Source: Succinimonas sp045124755 (GTDB taxonomy: Bacteria > Pseudomonadota > Gammaproteobacteria > Enterobacterales > Succinivibrionaceae). Taken from it: a stretch of 64,000 nucleotides of DNA. The stretch lies in assembly GCF_045124755.1 (NCBI RefSeq), contig NZ_JBGVMK010000207.1, one strand, 5' to 3'. Numbering within the stretch: position 1 is the first letter of the stretch; each line of letters begins with the position of its first letter. The notes under the pieces are model-generated. The model did no database searches. It had not been told where the DNA came from and saw only the letters and a program-made list of their open reading frames with translations. The translations under genes were made by a program, and so were the position numbers. Positions 45,028 to 54,351 of this stretch are shown here, in pieces.

Positions 45028-46833
45028 TTATTGCTGTAACTCGCAATGCATGCACTTAGCCCCTGCAAAGACCATGGCATAGGCCTTGACCTGGGTATTT
45101 CTGAATTCCAGGGCTGATCTGTATTTAAGCACCTGATCTGAAGCCTCCTTTAAGAGACTCCGGATCTTTGATTCTGAGGCTTCGGTCTTTGCAGCGTACT
45201 TAAGTTCAATGAGATATACACACTCGTTCTTCTTGCCCTTATTAACAGTAATCACCAGATCCGCAAACTTTTCACCGTCTCCGGGTACTCGCAGGGATTT
45301 TTGCATTTCCACAAAACACACTTTCATGGAATCCAATTTTGTGAATAGTGTAAGGTTAAGAGCCATTTCGCTCATGTGAGTCAGTACCTGATTTGTGAAG
45401 ATGCTGCTCAGGAATTCAGTGCATGATGCGGAAAACGCCGAGATGTCATCATTGACAGTCTGTAATGCCGATATGTCCAATATCGTATCATTAAAAACCC
45501 TGCTTGTTTTTAACCGCAAGTCCGCAATGCACTGAGCGAAGAGCTTTGACATAAATAGATTCGGAATCTTTAAAGCCAAAGCGCTGTCATCGGAGGCATC
45601 CTTATCGATAGTGAGGTATCCCAGATAATAGAGCATTGACAAGAGCTGGTCATAGTTATACTCGGCTTCTTTATTCAGATTGATGTTTTCCGACAGCTTT
45701 TCCAGAAAAAACAGATCATTTTCCAGATAAGCAGCGATAATCACATCGCTAATCCCGGCCTTGGCAATATCGAAGAGCTGCTTAAGCTTGGAGCCGTCAT
45801 GATCCGATGCGGGGTCAAGATATTTTTCGGGGGGCAGAAAACTATTTGATTGCCGCAAGGCATTAAGGTAGTACAAACACATGGACGAATTAAACACCGT
45901 ATGTTCGGCATACTGACTGAAGCAGTAGCCGTCGTATACCGGCTTCATCCTGGCTATAATTTCAGGAACGCTTGCGCCAAGCTTTTCAGTATCAACGAGT
46001 TCAGGTATTAAAGTGGCAAGATCTTCTTCGGTAAATCCGGTATATTCATTGAAGCACTTGTATGAAGTTACATTAATGGTAATGTTGAATCCGGAAGTCA
46101 GCGAATCAAGGGATACGGACGACACTCCGGTAATAAAGGTTTTGGCAATGCAGTCACCATCAGATGTTGCAGCCTTCATGGCGGCGTAGAAAGCTTTCAG
46201 AAAACCGGTTTTCCCTGTTATTGAAAGAAAGAGTTTTAAATCCTGCGAAAGGATCTGGTTGGCAAAATTATCATATTCGTCAATCATTACATAGAGTCTG
46301 CCGATTTTTTTGTTTTTAGAGTTTTCAGGATCTGAATTTGCTTTGGCATAATCTGAGTAAGCTGATGCAAATTTATTGAACAGGGTGACGGAGTCAGATT
46401 GATCAAGATTCTGATAATTAAAAATGAAATCAGGATATCTTCTTTTAAAGTTGTCGATGCCATTTGCCACAGCTGTGAAAAAGCTGTTCAGCATGGCGGC
46501 GCTGCTCTGAGTGTTCACTTTTGAAAAATCAAAATTGATAACGTGATAGGTGTTATGGCTCGGAAGATTTTCCTTGTAGATATCCATTCCGGAAAAAATT
46601 TCATCGTATCTGTCTTTATAAGAGAGGTCATAGAAACACTTCAGCATCTGGATAAAAGTGCTTTTCCCAAAACGTCGCGGACGAAGCAGAACGGGATAGG
46701 GAGTCATGCCTTCATCATCAAGGGATTGTATGATGATGCTTTTATCCGCAAAGGCGCGTCGGTCAGCACGGAATGATTCATAATTGACCTGTCCATACGG
46801 GTTGTTTAACAGTTTAACGGTATCTTTGTTCAT
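45028..46833 (-). CDS. AAA-ATPase-like protein with C-terminal PD-(D/E)XK nuclease
   Basis: A 601-residue protein of the widespread AAA-ATPase_like plus PDDEXK_9 (DUF1703) family. The start NNPYGQVNYESFRAD and VLLRPRRFGKST with Walker A GKS at 56-58 are typical, as is VMIDEYDNFANQ. The C-terminal domain has ADLVITVNKG, then YLIELKYA (D...E-L-K nuclease core), and ends with GVSF-like FAGAKC. These genes are abundant in gut anaerobes; function is unproven, but a mobile-element or defence role is suspected. Complete and apparently functional, facing the nuclease pseudogenes. Confidence 0.85.
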   Translation of the reverse strand: MNKDTVKLLNNPYGQVNYESFRADRRAFADKSIIIQSLDDEGMTPYPVLLRPRRFGKSTFIQMLKCFYDLSYKDRYDEIFSGMDIYKENLPSHNTYHVINFDFSKVNTQSSAAMLNSFFTAVANGIDNFKRRYPDFIFNYQNLDQSDSVTLFNKFASAYSDYAKANSDPENSKNKKIGRLYVMIDEYDNFANQILSQDLKLFLSITGKTGFLKAFYAAMKAATSDGDCIAKTFITGVSSVSLDSLTSGFNITINVTSYKCFNEYTGFTEEDLATLIPELVDTEKLGASVPEIIARMKPVYDGYCFSQYAEHTVFNSSMCLYYLNALRQSNSFLPPEKYLDPASDHDGSKLKQLFDIAKAGISDVIIAAYLENDLFFLEKLSENINLNKEAEYNYDQLLSMLYYLGYLTIDKDASDDSALALKIPNLFMSKLFAQCIADLRLKTSRVFNDTILDISALQTVNDDISAFSASCTEFLSSIFTNQVLTHMSEMALNLTLFTKLDSMKVCFVEMQKSLRVPGDGEKFADLVITVNKGKKNECVYLIELKYAAKTEASESKIRSLLKEASDQVLKYRSALEFRNTQVKAYAMVFAGAKCMHCELQQ

Positions 46834-47518
46834 AATTAATCCTTAAATCCCATCATTGCAGAGCTTCGTCTGATGCTGCAGACTATATGTCATTATTTAG
46901 CTGTTTTTAGTAATACTGAGTTATTATTTTATTAAGTTGATGCCCTGAGGATTGTTTTTATGATTTTAAATTTGTCTTTGAGTGGTATAAAATAAGAAGA
47001 TAAGTGATATTTGATAACTTTTTAACAATTAATGATAGTGGTATATCACTGGCTAAATTATTCATCAGTAAGTTCTGGATTTTAATAATTGGGAACAACT
47101 GGTCTGTTTTTTAATGCTTCCGGCATTTTAATCTGTTCTTATGTTAAAGGCGCTGAAATATCGATATCTTCCGGCTCTATGAGCATAGTATGCTTTTTTC
47201 ATTAACAATCATTGCCGGGAACCTTTAAAGATCGAAAGCCGTTAACTGGCGAAAGCTGTATGATTTACTGCCAATGCGCGCATGATGTCAAATTCTTATA
47301 AAATATTATAGGTAATTTGCTCAAAATATCAATATGAACGGCATTTTGCAGCACTGACGTTTCGGATTAGGTATTGCCCTGGCAGTTTCGGATCAATTAA
47401 GCTCCTTTCTGCTGTGCAAATTTTGTGATTTTTAATACGCCTGAATTAATGTTTAACAAATTGATGATCATCATTAGGATAAGCGTTGTTACGAGGGTTT
47501 TGTTGCGAGGTTAAAAAT
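46834..47518. other. AT-rich gene-free region
   Basis: About 690 bases of low-GC sequence between the AAA-ATPase gene (minus) and a plus-strand gene. No frame has a ribosome site. It probably holds the promoters of both neighbours. The fall in GC fits the edge of transferred DNA. Confidence 0.4.
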
Positions 47519-48091
47519 TTGAAGAATTCAGAAACAGGAACTGCGATCAGGAACCGGCAGCAATCGGAGGAAGATAAAATCAAGGATGGATTCTATACCG
47601 AGATTGCTGTCCCGGAAAAGAAGGATGAGATCCTCGAGTTTTTGAAAAACTTTTCCCCTGAAGTACACACCAATGCCGATGAGAATTTCGACTGGCTTCC
47701 GGATGGCAGTTTTTCCATAGTCGTTATGAAGGACGGGGAAGAGATTCTCTATGCGGATCTTTTTGAAGATGAACTCACGCTGGGTGTCGGAGGGTGGCAT
47801 ACTCACTATGCCGGATACCTGACGGATTACCGCATGTTCCTTGAAGTCCTGAATGAGTTTATCGACGGAAGACGCTGCGCCGTATGCATAAAATCCAATG
47901 AAGAGTGGATGGGCTGCTTTACAGCCGGGGCAGAGGATTTGTCCGAGACATTTTTGGTGAAGGAGGTGAATGAGCTCTTGTCCGCCAGGGAATTTCAGAT
48001 GAAACTGAAAGAGTACGGATACCGGATTGAATGCTGTTTCCTTGATACCTCGAAAAACAAAGTCTATGAGATAGCGGCAGAAAAGGAGTGA
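47519..48091 (+). CDS. hypothetical protein, possible immunity-like fold
   Basis: A protein of about 190 residues if started at TTG 47519 (MKNSETGTAIRN), with GAGG 9 bases upstream; the frame opens at 47486. No ATG start is available near the front. The core reads DWLPDGSFSIVVMKDGEEIL and LTLGVGGWHTHYAGY, an alternating strand pattern with a WHTHY motif like that seen in some polymorphic-toxin immunity proteins. No signal peptide. No toxin gene is seen beside it. Function unassigned. Confidence 0.5.
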   Translation: MKNSETGTAIRNRQQSEEDKIKDGFYTEIAVPEKKDEILEFLKNFSPEVHTNADENFDWLPDGSFSIVVMKDGEEILYADLFEDELTLGVGGWHTHYAGYLTDYRMFLEVLNEFIDGRRCAVCIKSNEEWMGCFTAGAEDLSETFLVKEVNELLSAREFQMKLKEYGYRIECCFLDTSKNKVYEIAAEKE

Positions 48092-48500
48092 TGCTTGGGT
48101 AAGCAAACCTTTATGACTAAGCCGCAGTTAATGCCGCTAAAGCAGTAACCGCAAGCAGCACGCGTCTTTATCAGGTCAGGAGGTTAATGTTTTCCATCTG
48201 TCAGCTGGCCGGTTCTCCGGTTATCGGATTTTTGTTCCGAACCCGAAGATCGGAGTTTCGGAGGATGCAATTCTCACAAACCTGTTTTCAGCGGCCGGCT
48301 CTTTCGGCTGCTGCTTGCGGCGCTTCACAGAAATAGCAAAGGCCCTGGATCGCTAACTCAGTTTAAGCATGACCTCTCAGAATCATCCCGGGGACCGATA
48401 TATAATTTTCGGGCTATTACCAAATGCAGGTATCAAAAGATAACTGTGCGGATGACGGTCTTCGGAGACCGGAACAGAGATTAAGGAGAGTGGGTATTAA
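48092..48500 (+). other. intergenic region before DUF4810 gene
   Basis: About 400 bases. No CsgG-like gene or fragment, which often precedes DUF4810-DUF799, can be seen. TAAGGAGAG at 48481 is the ribosome site of the lipoprotein gene; CGATATATAATTTTC at about 48397-48411 supplies a possible -10 (TATAAT). Confidence 0.4.
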
Positions 48501-48938
48501 ATGACTGTTTATTTCAGGCGTCTGGCGCTTCTCGCAGTTGTTATTTCTGTGACCACGGGATGCGTCAGCAGAGAGGAGGTGTACTGCCATGAAACCTCGT
48601 ATGCGGAATCCATGTACTTGTATTTAAAGAATGACAAGGATTATCAGAAGCAGATCGAGCTTATGGATACCTACTTTAAAGAAGCTACAGCATCAGGCAA
48701 GAAGGTTGCCCCGGGAGCATACGCTCATTATGCGCTTCTTAAGTCAAAGGTCGGCCGGGACGGAGAGGCGAAGAGTTATCTGGAAAAGGAAAAGACCGCT
48801 TTCCCTGATTCCAGACGCTACCTGGATTCTTCAATGAGCGTTATTAAGAATAATAATCAGGCGAACACGAACACTGCTGCTTCCAGCGCCAGCGATCCGA
48901 AAAAGCCGGTCTCCAGCAAAGCCGGTAAGGGGAAATAA
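48501..48938 (+). CDS. DUF4810 lipoprotein
   Basis: A 145-residue lipoprotein. The signal peptide ends SVTTGC with the acylated Cys at 21. The mature part has YLYLKNDKDYQKQIELMDTY and VAPGAYAHYALLKSKVGR, the DUF4810 pattern, a small TPR-like fold. The C-terminal 35 residues are low-complexity Asn/Ser/Lys. The last base of its stop codon is the first base of the next ATG (TAATG), so it is co-translated with the DUF799 gene. Usually found with a CsgG-like pore protein; none is seen nearby. Confidence 0.85.
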   Translation: MTVYFRRLALLAVVISVTTGCVSREEVYCHETSYAESMYLYLKNDKDYQKQIELMDTYFKEATASGKKVAPGAYAHYALLKSKVGRDGEAKSYLEKEKTAFPDSRRYLDSSMSVIKNNNQANTNTAASSASDPKKPVSSKAGKGK

Positions 48939-49606
48939 TGAACATTAGAACTCTGTTTTTAGGTCTTGCGGCCGTTTTGCTGTTTACCGGATGCGCCACT
49001 TCGGAGCATATTGATTACACCGCATTCAGGAATAACACTCCGCATTCCGTTCTGGTAGTTGTTTCGCACTCGGAATCCGAAGAGGTTAATGCCATTCCGT
49101 CAGTGCTTTCATCCGCAGCTTTGCCTTTGTCTGAGGCCGGGTATTATGTGATACCGGTTACCCTGGCGAATGAAACCTTCAAGTCCATCGGCGTAAGGAA
49201 AGCTGATGAGATCAAAAGCATCCCGCACAGCAGGTTAAAGGAGTTATTCGGCGCCGATGCCGTAATGTATCTCACTATCAATGAATACCAGACTAATTAT
49301 GTCCTCCTTGACAGTTATTTCCTGGTGTCAGTGACTGCGGAGCTGGTCGATTTATCCACCGGAAAAACTCTCTGGAAAGAGACCTCCGAGGACAGCAACG
49401 AGTCAATGATATCCGGCGATATAGTGTCAGATGCGGTGGGAGCCGTGGTGAAATACGGACTTAATGAGCTTATGGACGTGGGAAATTACCTTTCCGTAAC
49501 GAATTCCTATAATTTGTTTACTCCAGATAACTCGTACTTGACGAATCCTATTCTCAGCGGCCCTTATTCCCCGTATTACCGCAAGGATAAGATTTTGAGC
49601 AAGTAA
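48938..49606 (+). CDS. DUF799/GNA1162 family lipoprotein
   Basis: A 222-residue lipoprotein with lipobox LFTGC (Cys near 19). The body has HSVLVVVSHSESEEVNA, GYYVIPVTLANETF and GADAVMYLTINEYQTNY, the GNA1162/DUF799 family whose fold resembles TolB N-terminal domain. Partner of the DUF4810 protein, probably at the outer membrane periplasmic face. Exact role unknown. A terminator follows. Confidence 0.85.
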   Translation: MNIRTLFLGLAAVLLFTGCATSEHIDYTAFRNNTPHSVLVVVSHSESEEVNAIPSVLSSAALPLSEAGYYVIPVTLANETFKSIGVRKADEIKSIPHSRLKELFGADAVMYLTINEYQTNYVLLDSYFLVSVTAELVDLSTGKTLWKETSEDSNESMISGDIVSDAVGAVVKYGLNELMDVGNYLSVTNSYNLFTPDNSYLTNPILSGPYSPYYRKDKILSK

Positions 49607-49658
49607 CCGTCTGAAGGACTTAGCGCATAATCTTTTCTGATGGGGAACGCGCAAACAA

Positions 49659-49694
49659 GGACAGAAGCCAGAGAACCGGTTTCTGTCTTTTTTG
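49659..49694 (+). terminator. terminator after DUF799 gene
   Basis: GACAGAAGCC...GGTTTCTGTC imperfect hairpin followed by six T and GTTT. Confidence 0.75.
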
Positions 49695-49986
49695 TTTCAG
49701 AGATCTTTCTTCTCATGCTGAAGAGAATATCAGATAAGCGGCATAGACGGGGAAGACAGGAGAAAGAGACCGGAGCGGCTTAAGCTGCAATCTGCGGCAG
49801 TATCTCCCCGGGAGCTTTCCCTCGTATTTCTTTTCGTGACGGGCTTTCCTGATTACAATAGGCTTGTCGTATCCGGCCGGTCAAGCTTATGGATGCATGG
49901 AAATTCGAGCCCGGAGATACGGCTGGAAATCCGATGCTAAAATTGCTGTTGAACCGGAAGGACAGAGCTTTTCAGGGATATCAGAA

Positions 49987-51213
49987 ATGTCAGAGCGTCA
50001 GAAGTTTAAGGTTGATAGCTATACTGCGGACAACCTGGCTAATGCCAAACTATGTGAAACCCAAACCATAAAATCTCATGTTTACGTTGTCTGTCCCCAT
50101 TGTCACGTAAAGGTGGACGGCATTCCCTGGCGATCAAGTTACGGCACTAAGCCGGAGTTTGCCTCCGGCGCTGCCGGCAAGCTTGATGAAAGCTATGCCT
50201 CCCTGAACAGACGAAAACCCGGAGCTGAGCTTAAATGCTGCTTAAGGTGCGGGGGCGTTTTTCTGGATCCCCGCTTCAGAGAGGCCGCTATCGGAGGCTA
50301 CCGGAAGCCCAAAAACCATGATGCTCTGGCGGTATTTCTCATTCTTTCATTCATCGTGGTTATCATGGCGGTCTATGTGGCCATTACCGGAAGCTTCCGC
50401 AGGATTGACGGCTTTCAGGATTTATTCAACATGGGAACCACTCTGGTGGTATTTCCGCTGGCGGTGATTCCAGTGGTGTTTATTCTGGTCAGGAAGCAAA
50501 CCGGCCTTTATAAAACCCGGGATGAACTGGGATCCTCCCGGGCGCGGCTTAAAAACCTTGATTATCTCCGGGCTCTTAACAGGCTCGGGCGTCCTCTTCC
50601 GGTAAAGTACCGGAACATCATAGAGGGCCGTCCCGATGATCAGAAAATCTACCGGGCGCTTTCCGGTAGCTGCGAGTTCTGCGGATACCTTCTGAAGGAG
50701 CCGGAATTATGCCGTCATTTCGGATCTCCGCTCCTGATCTGTCCGGAGTGCCGGAAGCTTACTTATGACGGCAGCCTTTGCGAGCTCTCCTTTTATCCCC
50801 CGAATCGGCAGGAGCGGGAGTATGATGAAGTTCTCAGCAGCATTGACAATACCATTAAGGCCCACACCAGAAAGGCTCTTATTTCCGGCCTTGCGGGAGT
50901 TTTAGGGCTCTTGGCTTTGGCGGCGCTTATCTATTTTGTATTTTTGGCGCCTGATGCTCCGGGACTCTTGGGCTATTCCCGGTATTTCCCCGGAAAGCTC
51001 AGAATGGTGTCAATGATCCTGGCGGTACTGGCGATAGTTATCGGCTTTTATTTCCATGTGAAGGCACTGGCGGTAATCATGCGGTGTTCCGGGTACCGCA
51101 GGATAAGCATGAAAGCGGCGCTGGCAGAGTCTGAGCACCGTCTCAGAAACCCGGAATATGCCGCCAATGTCAGAAGCGCCGTAAGTCTTTACGAAGCCCC
51201 GGTTTCCTCATGA
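49987..51213 (+). CDS. membrane protein with multiple CxxC zinc knuckles
   Basis: About 408 residues from ATG 49987 (MSERQKFKVDSY, AGGGA upstream). The frame is open from 49864 and an ATG at 49900 is possible, so the start is uncertain. The N-terminal zinc ribbon uses C36-PH-C39 and a later CLRCGG. Two membrane helices lie at about 105-165. A second zinc knuckle pair, CEFCGYLL and CPECRKL, is cytoplasmic, followed by two more helices near 300-370. No family is recognised. Its layout, zinc ribbons between helix pairs, differs from the other zinc-ribbon protein in this window. Confidence 0.65.
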   Translation: MSERQKFKVDSYTADNLANAKLCETQTIKSHVYVVCPHCHVKVDGIPWRSSYGTKPEFASGAAGKLDESYASLNRRKPGAELKCCLRCGGVFLDPRFREAAIGGYRKPKNHDALAVFLILSFIVVIMAVYVAITGSFRRIDGFQDLFNMGTTLVVFPLAVIPVVFILVRKQTGLYKTRDELGSSRARLKNLDYLRALNRLGRPLPVKYRNIIEGRPDDQKIYRALSGSCEFCGYLLKEPELCRHFGSPLLICPECRKLTYDGSLCELSFYPPNRQEREYDEVLSSIDNTIKAHTRKALISGLAGVLGLLALAALIYFVFLAPDAPGLLGYSRYFPGKLRMVSMILAVLAIVIGFYFHVKALAVIMRCSGYRRISMKAALAESEHRLRNPEYAANVRSAVSLYEAPVSS

Positions 51214-51384
51214 GAAGCCGGCCGAGGCAGGATGGCTTAAGCCTGCGCTCTGGATTCAGCAGAAAAATGCCGGGAGTAACAGGAACCCGCGGAAATGACA
51301 GCGCTATTCCTCATATCGTCGCCTGTCCTGAGATCTCGGCAAGCGTATGCGAGCCTGCCCGGGGCGGGCTTATTCTCAGGAGAA

Positions 51385-53181
51385 CTACTGGATACCCAGC
51401 TTCTTCTTATAATCTTTTACCAGTCTGGCAAATATCTGGGCATCCTTGCTGGTTACGCTGGGCGATGTGGTACCGCCTGAGGGCAGAGTCACTTTCATGG
51501 CATTTACCGGAACATTGTTTATTCTGAGCTCGTAGTGGAGATGCGGGCCTGTGGATCTTCCGGTATTGCCGGACAGGGCAATGCGCTGGTTGGCCTTGAC
51601 GGACTGCCCCGGCTTTACCAGAATCTTGCTGAGGTGCATATAGACGGTGGAATAGGCTCCCTGGTGCTTGATTACAATGTAGTACCCGGCAGCACTCTGA
51701 TAGGTGCATCTTTCAACTACGCCGTCGGCAGGGGCATATACCGGGGTGCCTACGGGAACGCCGAAGTCCGTGCCGTTATGCGGACGGATCTTGCCGGTAA
51801 CCGGATGTCTTCTGTGGGGGTTGAACTGACTGGTTACGCGGATCTGCCCGGCGATGGGGTAGCGGCTGAATTTACTGCCGGATTTGTTAACAAAAACCTT
51901 TTCATCGTAAAACTTGTTGTTTGAGTCCAGTCTGAAGGCATTGACGCGTCCCTGCTTGTGGGACATGATGGAAACGGCATTAATGCGATTTCCCTGCCTG
52001 TTCCCGCTGAAAAGAACCCGGATTTCATCCCCGGCCTGGAGATTGCTCATGGAAAAGCGTCCCTTGAACATGGAGACAATGGACTTTATTTCGCTCCCGC
52101 TGAGTCCGGCTTTGATTCCGGCGTCCTTCAGGTTGTCGCCCTTCCTGAGAGTGATAATGATCAGGCTCTTTCTGACGGCAATATTAGGCTCCTGCTCCTT
52201 CTTGAGGCGCTCGGCCTCTGCCCGGAGCCGGGCTTCCTTTTCGGCTTTGGCCTTGGCCAGAGCGGCCTGCTCCCGGTGCTTCCGTTCTTCTTCGGCCTTT
52301 CTTTCTGCCTGAAGCCGTTGGCGTTCCTTTTCTTCCTTGGCCTTTTTCTTTTCAGCAGCCTGAGCCTGCATTCTCCGGCTGGCTTCCTCTTTGCGGGCCT
52401 GTTCCTTTTTAGCCTGCTCTTCCTTCTTGCGGGCGAGCTCCTTCTGCCGGGCCAGTTCTTCCTTCTTGGCCTGCTCCGCCTTCTTCTTTTCTTCCCTGGC
52501 TATTTCTTCCTCGGTCTTTCCGGCATTGGCCAGCTGCCGGGCGAGCTCCTTGGCGCTGAGAGCCTCGATCTCTTCATTGTTAAGATTAATATGAGTATCC
52601 ACCGGCTCCTTCACGGCAATAAACTGGAGCTGCTCGGCATTCCGGTTCCGGATATAGCGAACCTGAAATTTCTTATCCAGGGGTTTTACCAGCTGCAGCA
52701 CCTGATTCTTGTTGTCCAGAAGGAAGTAGATTTTGTCGCCCGGAATGATCTTCTTGATGGAGCTCCCGTATACTGGAGCGTTCTCAATGGCCTTGAGAAT
52801 TTCATAGGGCTGGTTCAGGGTGTTGAAGATATTATTGATGTTGTCTCCCCGGACTGCTACCTGAAGGTACCATTCGGGAGCATCGTCATCGTCTTCGGAA
52901 GTATCAAAAAGCTCCGCATCGGAAATCGGATCCTCGTCAATGCTTTCGGTGGCGTTGACATCGTCTGAATAGGTAATGCCCTGATAGTCCTGATGAATGT
53001 CAGGAACCCGGCCGGTGGAGGCCCATTGCAGACTGTTTTCCGAGGACATCTGGGGCGCCGGCAGAAAGATCGCCGTGACCAGGGAAATGGTCAGAATAGC
53101 GCAGATGGCGTAAACGTGGTTTTTCGGGATGGGGAATCTTAGTTCATCTGAGCCGGAACGATTTTCTGAGACATCTCGCAT
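51385..53181 (-). CDS. M23 peptidoglycan endopeptidase with OapA-like domain and long coiled coil (MepM-like)
   Basis: A 598-residue cell-wall hydrolase that should cut peptide cross-links. One membrane anchor lies near residue 25-43. An OapA/LysM-like domain (about 95-195) includes PGDKIYFLLDN. An unbroken Glu/Lys/Ala/Arg coiled coil spans about 205-335. A second LysM-like part (LRKGDNLKDAGIKAGL) precedes the M23 domain, with zinc ligands H468 and D472 (HNGTDFG) and H547-L-H549. The coiled coil between the two LysM-like parts is unlike E. coli MepM and recalls EnvC, so recruitment by a division complex is possible. ATG 53181 is chosen; GTG 53184 adds one residue. Confidence 0.88.
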   Translation of the reverse strand: MRDVSENRSGSDELRFPIPKNHVYAICAILTISLVTAIFLPAPQMSSENSLQWASTGRVPDIHQDYQGITYSDDVNATESIDEDPISDAELFDTSEDDDDAPEWYLQVAVRGDNINNIFNTLNQPYEILKAIENAPVYGSSIKKIIPGDKIYFLLDNKNQVLQLVKPLDKKFQVRYIRNRNAEQLQFIAVKEPVDTHINLNNEEIEALSAKELARQLANAGKTEEEIAREEKKKAEQAKKEELARQKELARKKEEQAKKEQARKEEASRRMQAQAAEKKKAKEEKERQRLQAERKAEEERKHREQAALAKAKAEKEARLRAEAERLKKEQEPNIAVRKSLIIITLRKGDNLKDAGIKAGLSGSEIKSIVSMFKGRFSMSNLQAGDEIRVLFSGNRQGNRINAVSIMSHKQGRVNAFRLDSNNKFYDEKVFVNKSGSKFSRYPIAGQIRVTSQFNPHRRHPVTGKIRPHNGTDFGVPVGTPVYAPADGVVERCTYQSAAGYYIVIKHQGAYSTVYMHLSKILVKPGQSVKANQRIALSGNTGRSTGPHLHYELRINNVPVNAMKVTLPSGGTTSPSVTSKDAQIFARLVKDYKKKLGIQ

Positions 53182-53610
53182 CACAAAACAGACTCCAACT
53201 CACTGTTAATAAACGGCTGACAAGTTCAAACCAGAGATCTTGCGATCATAAATTCCTGTGTCACATACATGCGGCATTCGTGTCACCTCTGCATGCGTCA
53301 CACAAATATCTGACTTTGATATTAAGTAAAAGTTCCCTGAAAACGCTTTTTTTGACACACGGTTATGAAAAAAAACTGCTTTTGAAGTGCCAGGAGGGAC
53401 AAAAAACTCCCATGCAAACAAAGGAGATTTCGTATATGATAACTTTAATTTGCCGTTATTCATAATAGTTTACGGCCGGGAGGCTTTCACGGTGCAAATT
53501 TTGCCGCAAAACCTGCTTATATCGTGTTTTATCCTGTCTCCGGCCTTATAAAGCGGCATTTTTGTCCGGGGGATATATCCTGCGGTTTCCTTTGGGAAAC
53601 GGCGGGGGAA

Positions 53611-53640
53611 TCGGGGGATGGCGGAGTCGGGGGATGGCGG
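53611..53640. repeat. 16-bp-period direct repeat (TCGGGGGATGGCGG x2)
   Basis: Two perfect copies two bases apart. G-rich on the plus strand. Confidence 0.8.
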
Positions 53641-53701
53641 GATCCCGCCGGCTTTCTCAGAAGCTCCGGGAAAACCTGTTTTGCCGGAAGATGCTCCCGG
53701 G

Positions 53702-53732
53702 TGATTTGAAAGGATTTGAAGGGATTTGAAAG
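53702..53732. repeat. three near-perfect 10-bp repeats (GGATTTGAAA)
   Basis: Tandem GATTTGAAAG units, 29 to 59 bases before the yjaG start. Length changes would alter its leader. Confidence 0.75.
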
Positions 53733-53760
53733 GAATAGTTGAGAAGGGAATTGTTTAAGC

Positions 53761-54351
53761 ATGATTTTCGGGGAAAAGTTTTACCGTCTTCTTGATGAAA
53801 TGAGTATCTGGCAGCAATCGCTGTTTGCTTTGACGCTGGCCGCGAGAATGAGTCCCAACCTGTATCTTTTTTGCAGTCTGGAGCATCATGACGCTCTTCG
53901 GGATGCCTTCCGGGCGGCCTTTGATGCCCTGTGGGTCTATCACACGGACAAAAACAATCACATTGATCTGGAACTGGTTCAGGAGGATCTGGAAAAGGTG
54001 CTGCCGGTGCCGGATCCGGACGGTTCCTACGGCGCTTATCCGGCCTTTGATGCCTGTCAGGCTCTTATTCTGGCTCTGGAGGCCATTACCGTTAAAAACG
54101 GCGATGAAGCCCTGAATGCCAGCAATATCTCTGTCTGTACCGTGGCGAAGTTCCTGGAGGTGCAGGAGGATGAGGTTTTCTCCGACGATGAGCTCCGGGA
54201 GAAGCCCCTTATGGAGGAGGAGATGAATTTTCAGGTAGAGCTTCTGTCCCGGCTTCGCCGCAAAAGAGAACCCGGCTGGATTCATGAGCTTTATGAAGAG
54301 TTCCGCGCTGTGCCCTGTTCCAATATCGGCATCAGTCTGGATGCTGAATAG
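53761..54351 (+). CDS. yjaG: YjaG/DUF416 family protein
   Basis: A 196-residue cytosolic helical protein of the DUF416 family, same length as E. coli YjaG. Visible: WQQSLFALTLAARMSPNLYL, YPAFDACQALILALEA and ISVCTVAKFLE. Function unknown. In E. coli yjaG lies close to hupA and purHD, as here. Confidence 0.85.
   Translation: MIFGEKFYRLLDEMSIWQQSLFALTLAARMSPNLYLFCSLEHHDALRDAFRAAFDALWVYHTDKNNHIDLELVQEDLEKVLPVPDPDGSYGAYPAFDACQALILALEAITVKNGDEALNASNISVCTVAKFLEVQEDEVFSDDELREKPLMEEEMNFQVELLSRLRRKREPGWIHELYEEFRAVPCSNIGISLDAE

Larger units (their letters stand above)
53182..53760. promoter_or_regulatory. divergent intergenic region with GTGTCAC repeats and short tandem repeats
   Basis: About 580 bases. 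TGTGTCACA (53257-53265), CGTGTCACC (53279-53287) and GCGTCACAC (53295-53303) form three close-set sites 75-120 bases upstream of the M23 gene, perhaps an operator cluster. To the right, a 14-base unit TCGGGGGATGGCGG occurs twice (53611-53624, 53627-53640), and GGATTTGAAA/G three times (53702-53732) just before yjaG. No gene is seen. Confidence 0.5.

Noticed and set aside
44839..45039. 66-residue plus-strand ORF after the second nuclease pseudogene
   Set aside because: It overlaps the end of the AAA-ATPase gene, has no ribosome site, and only the ELPIG scrap in it is recognisable.
36318..48091. tRNA-Ile2 as integration site of the nuclease island
   Set aside because: No repeat of the tRNA 3' end was found downstream, and rlmD lies between the tRNA and the island.
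53206..53463. 85-residue minus-strand ORF upstream of the M23 gene
   Set aside because: No ribosome site or domain; the region looks like promoter and operator sequence.
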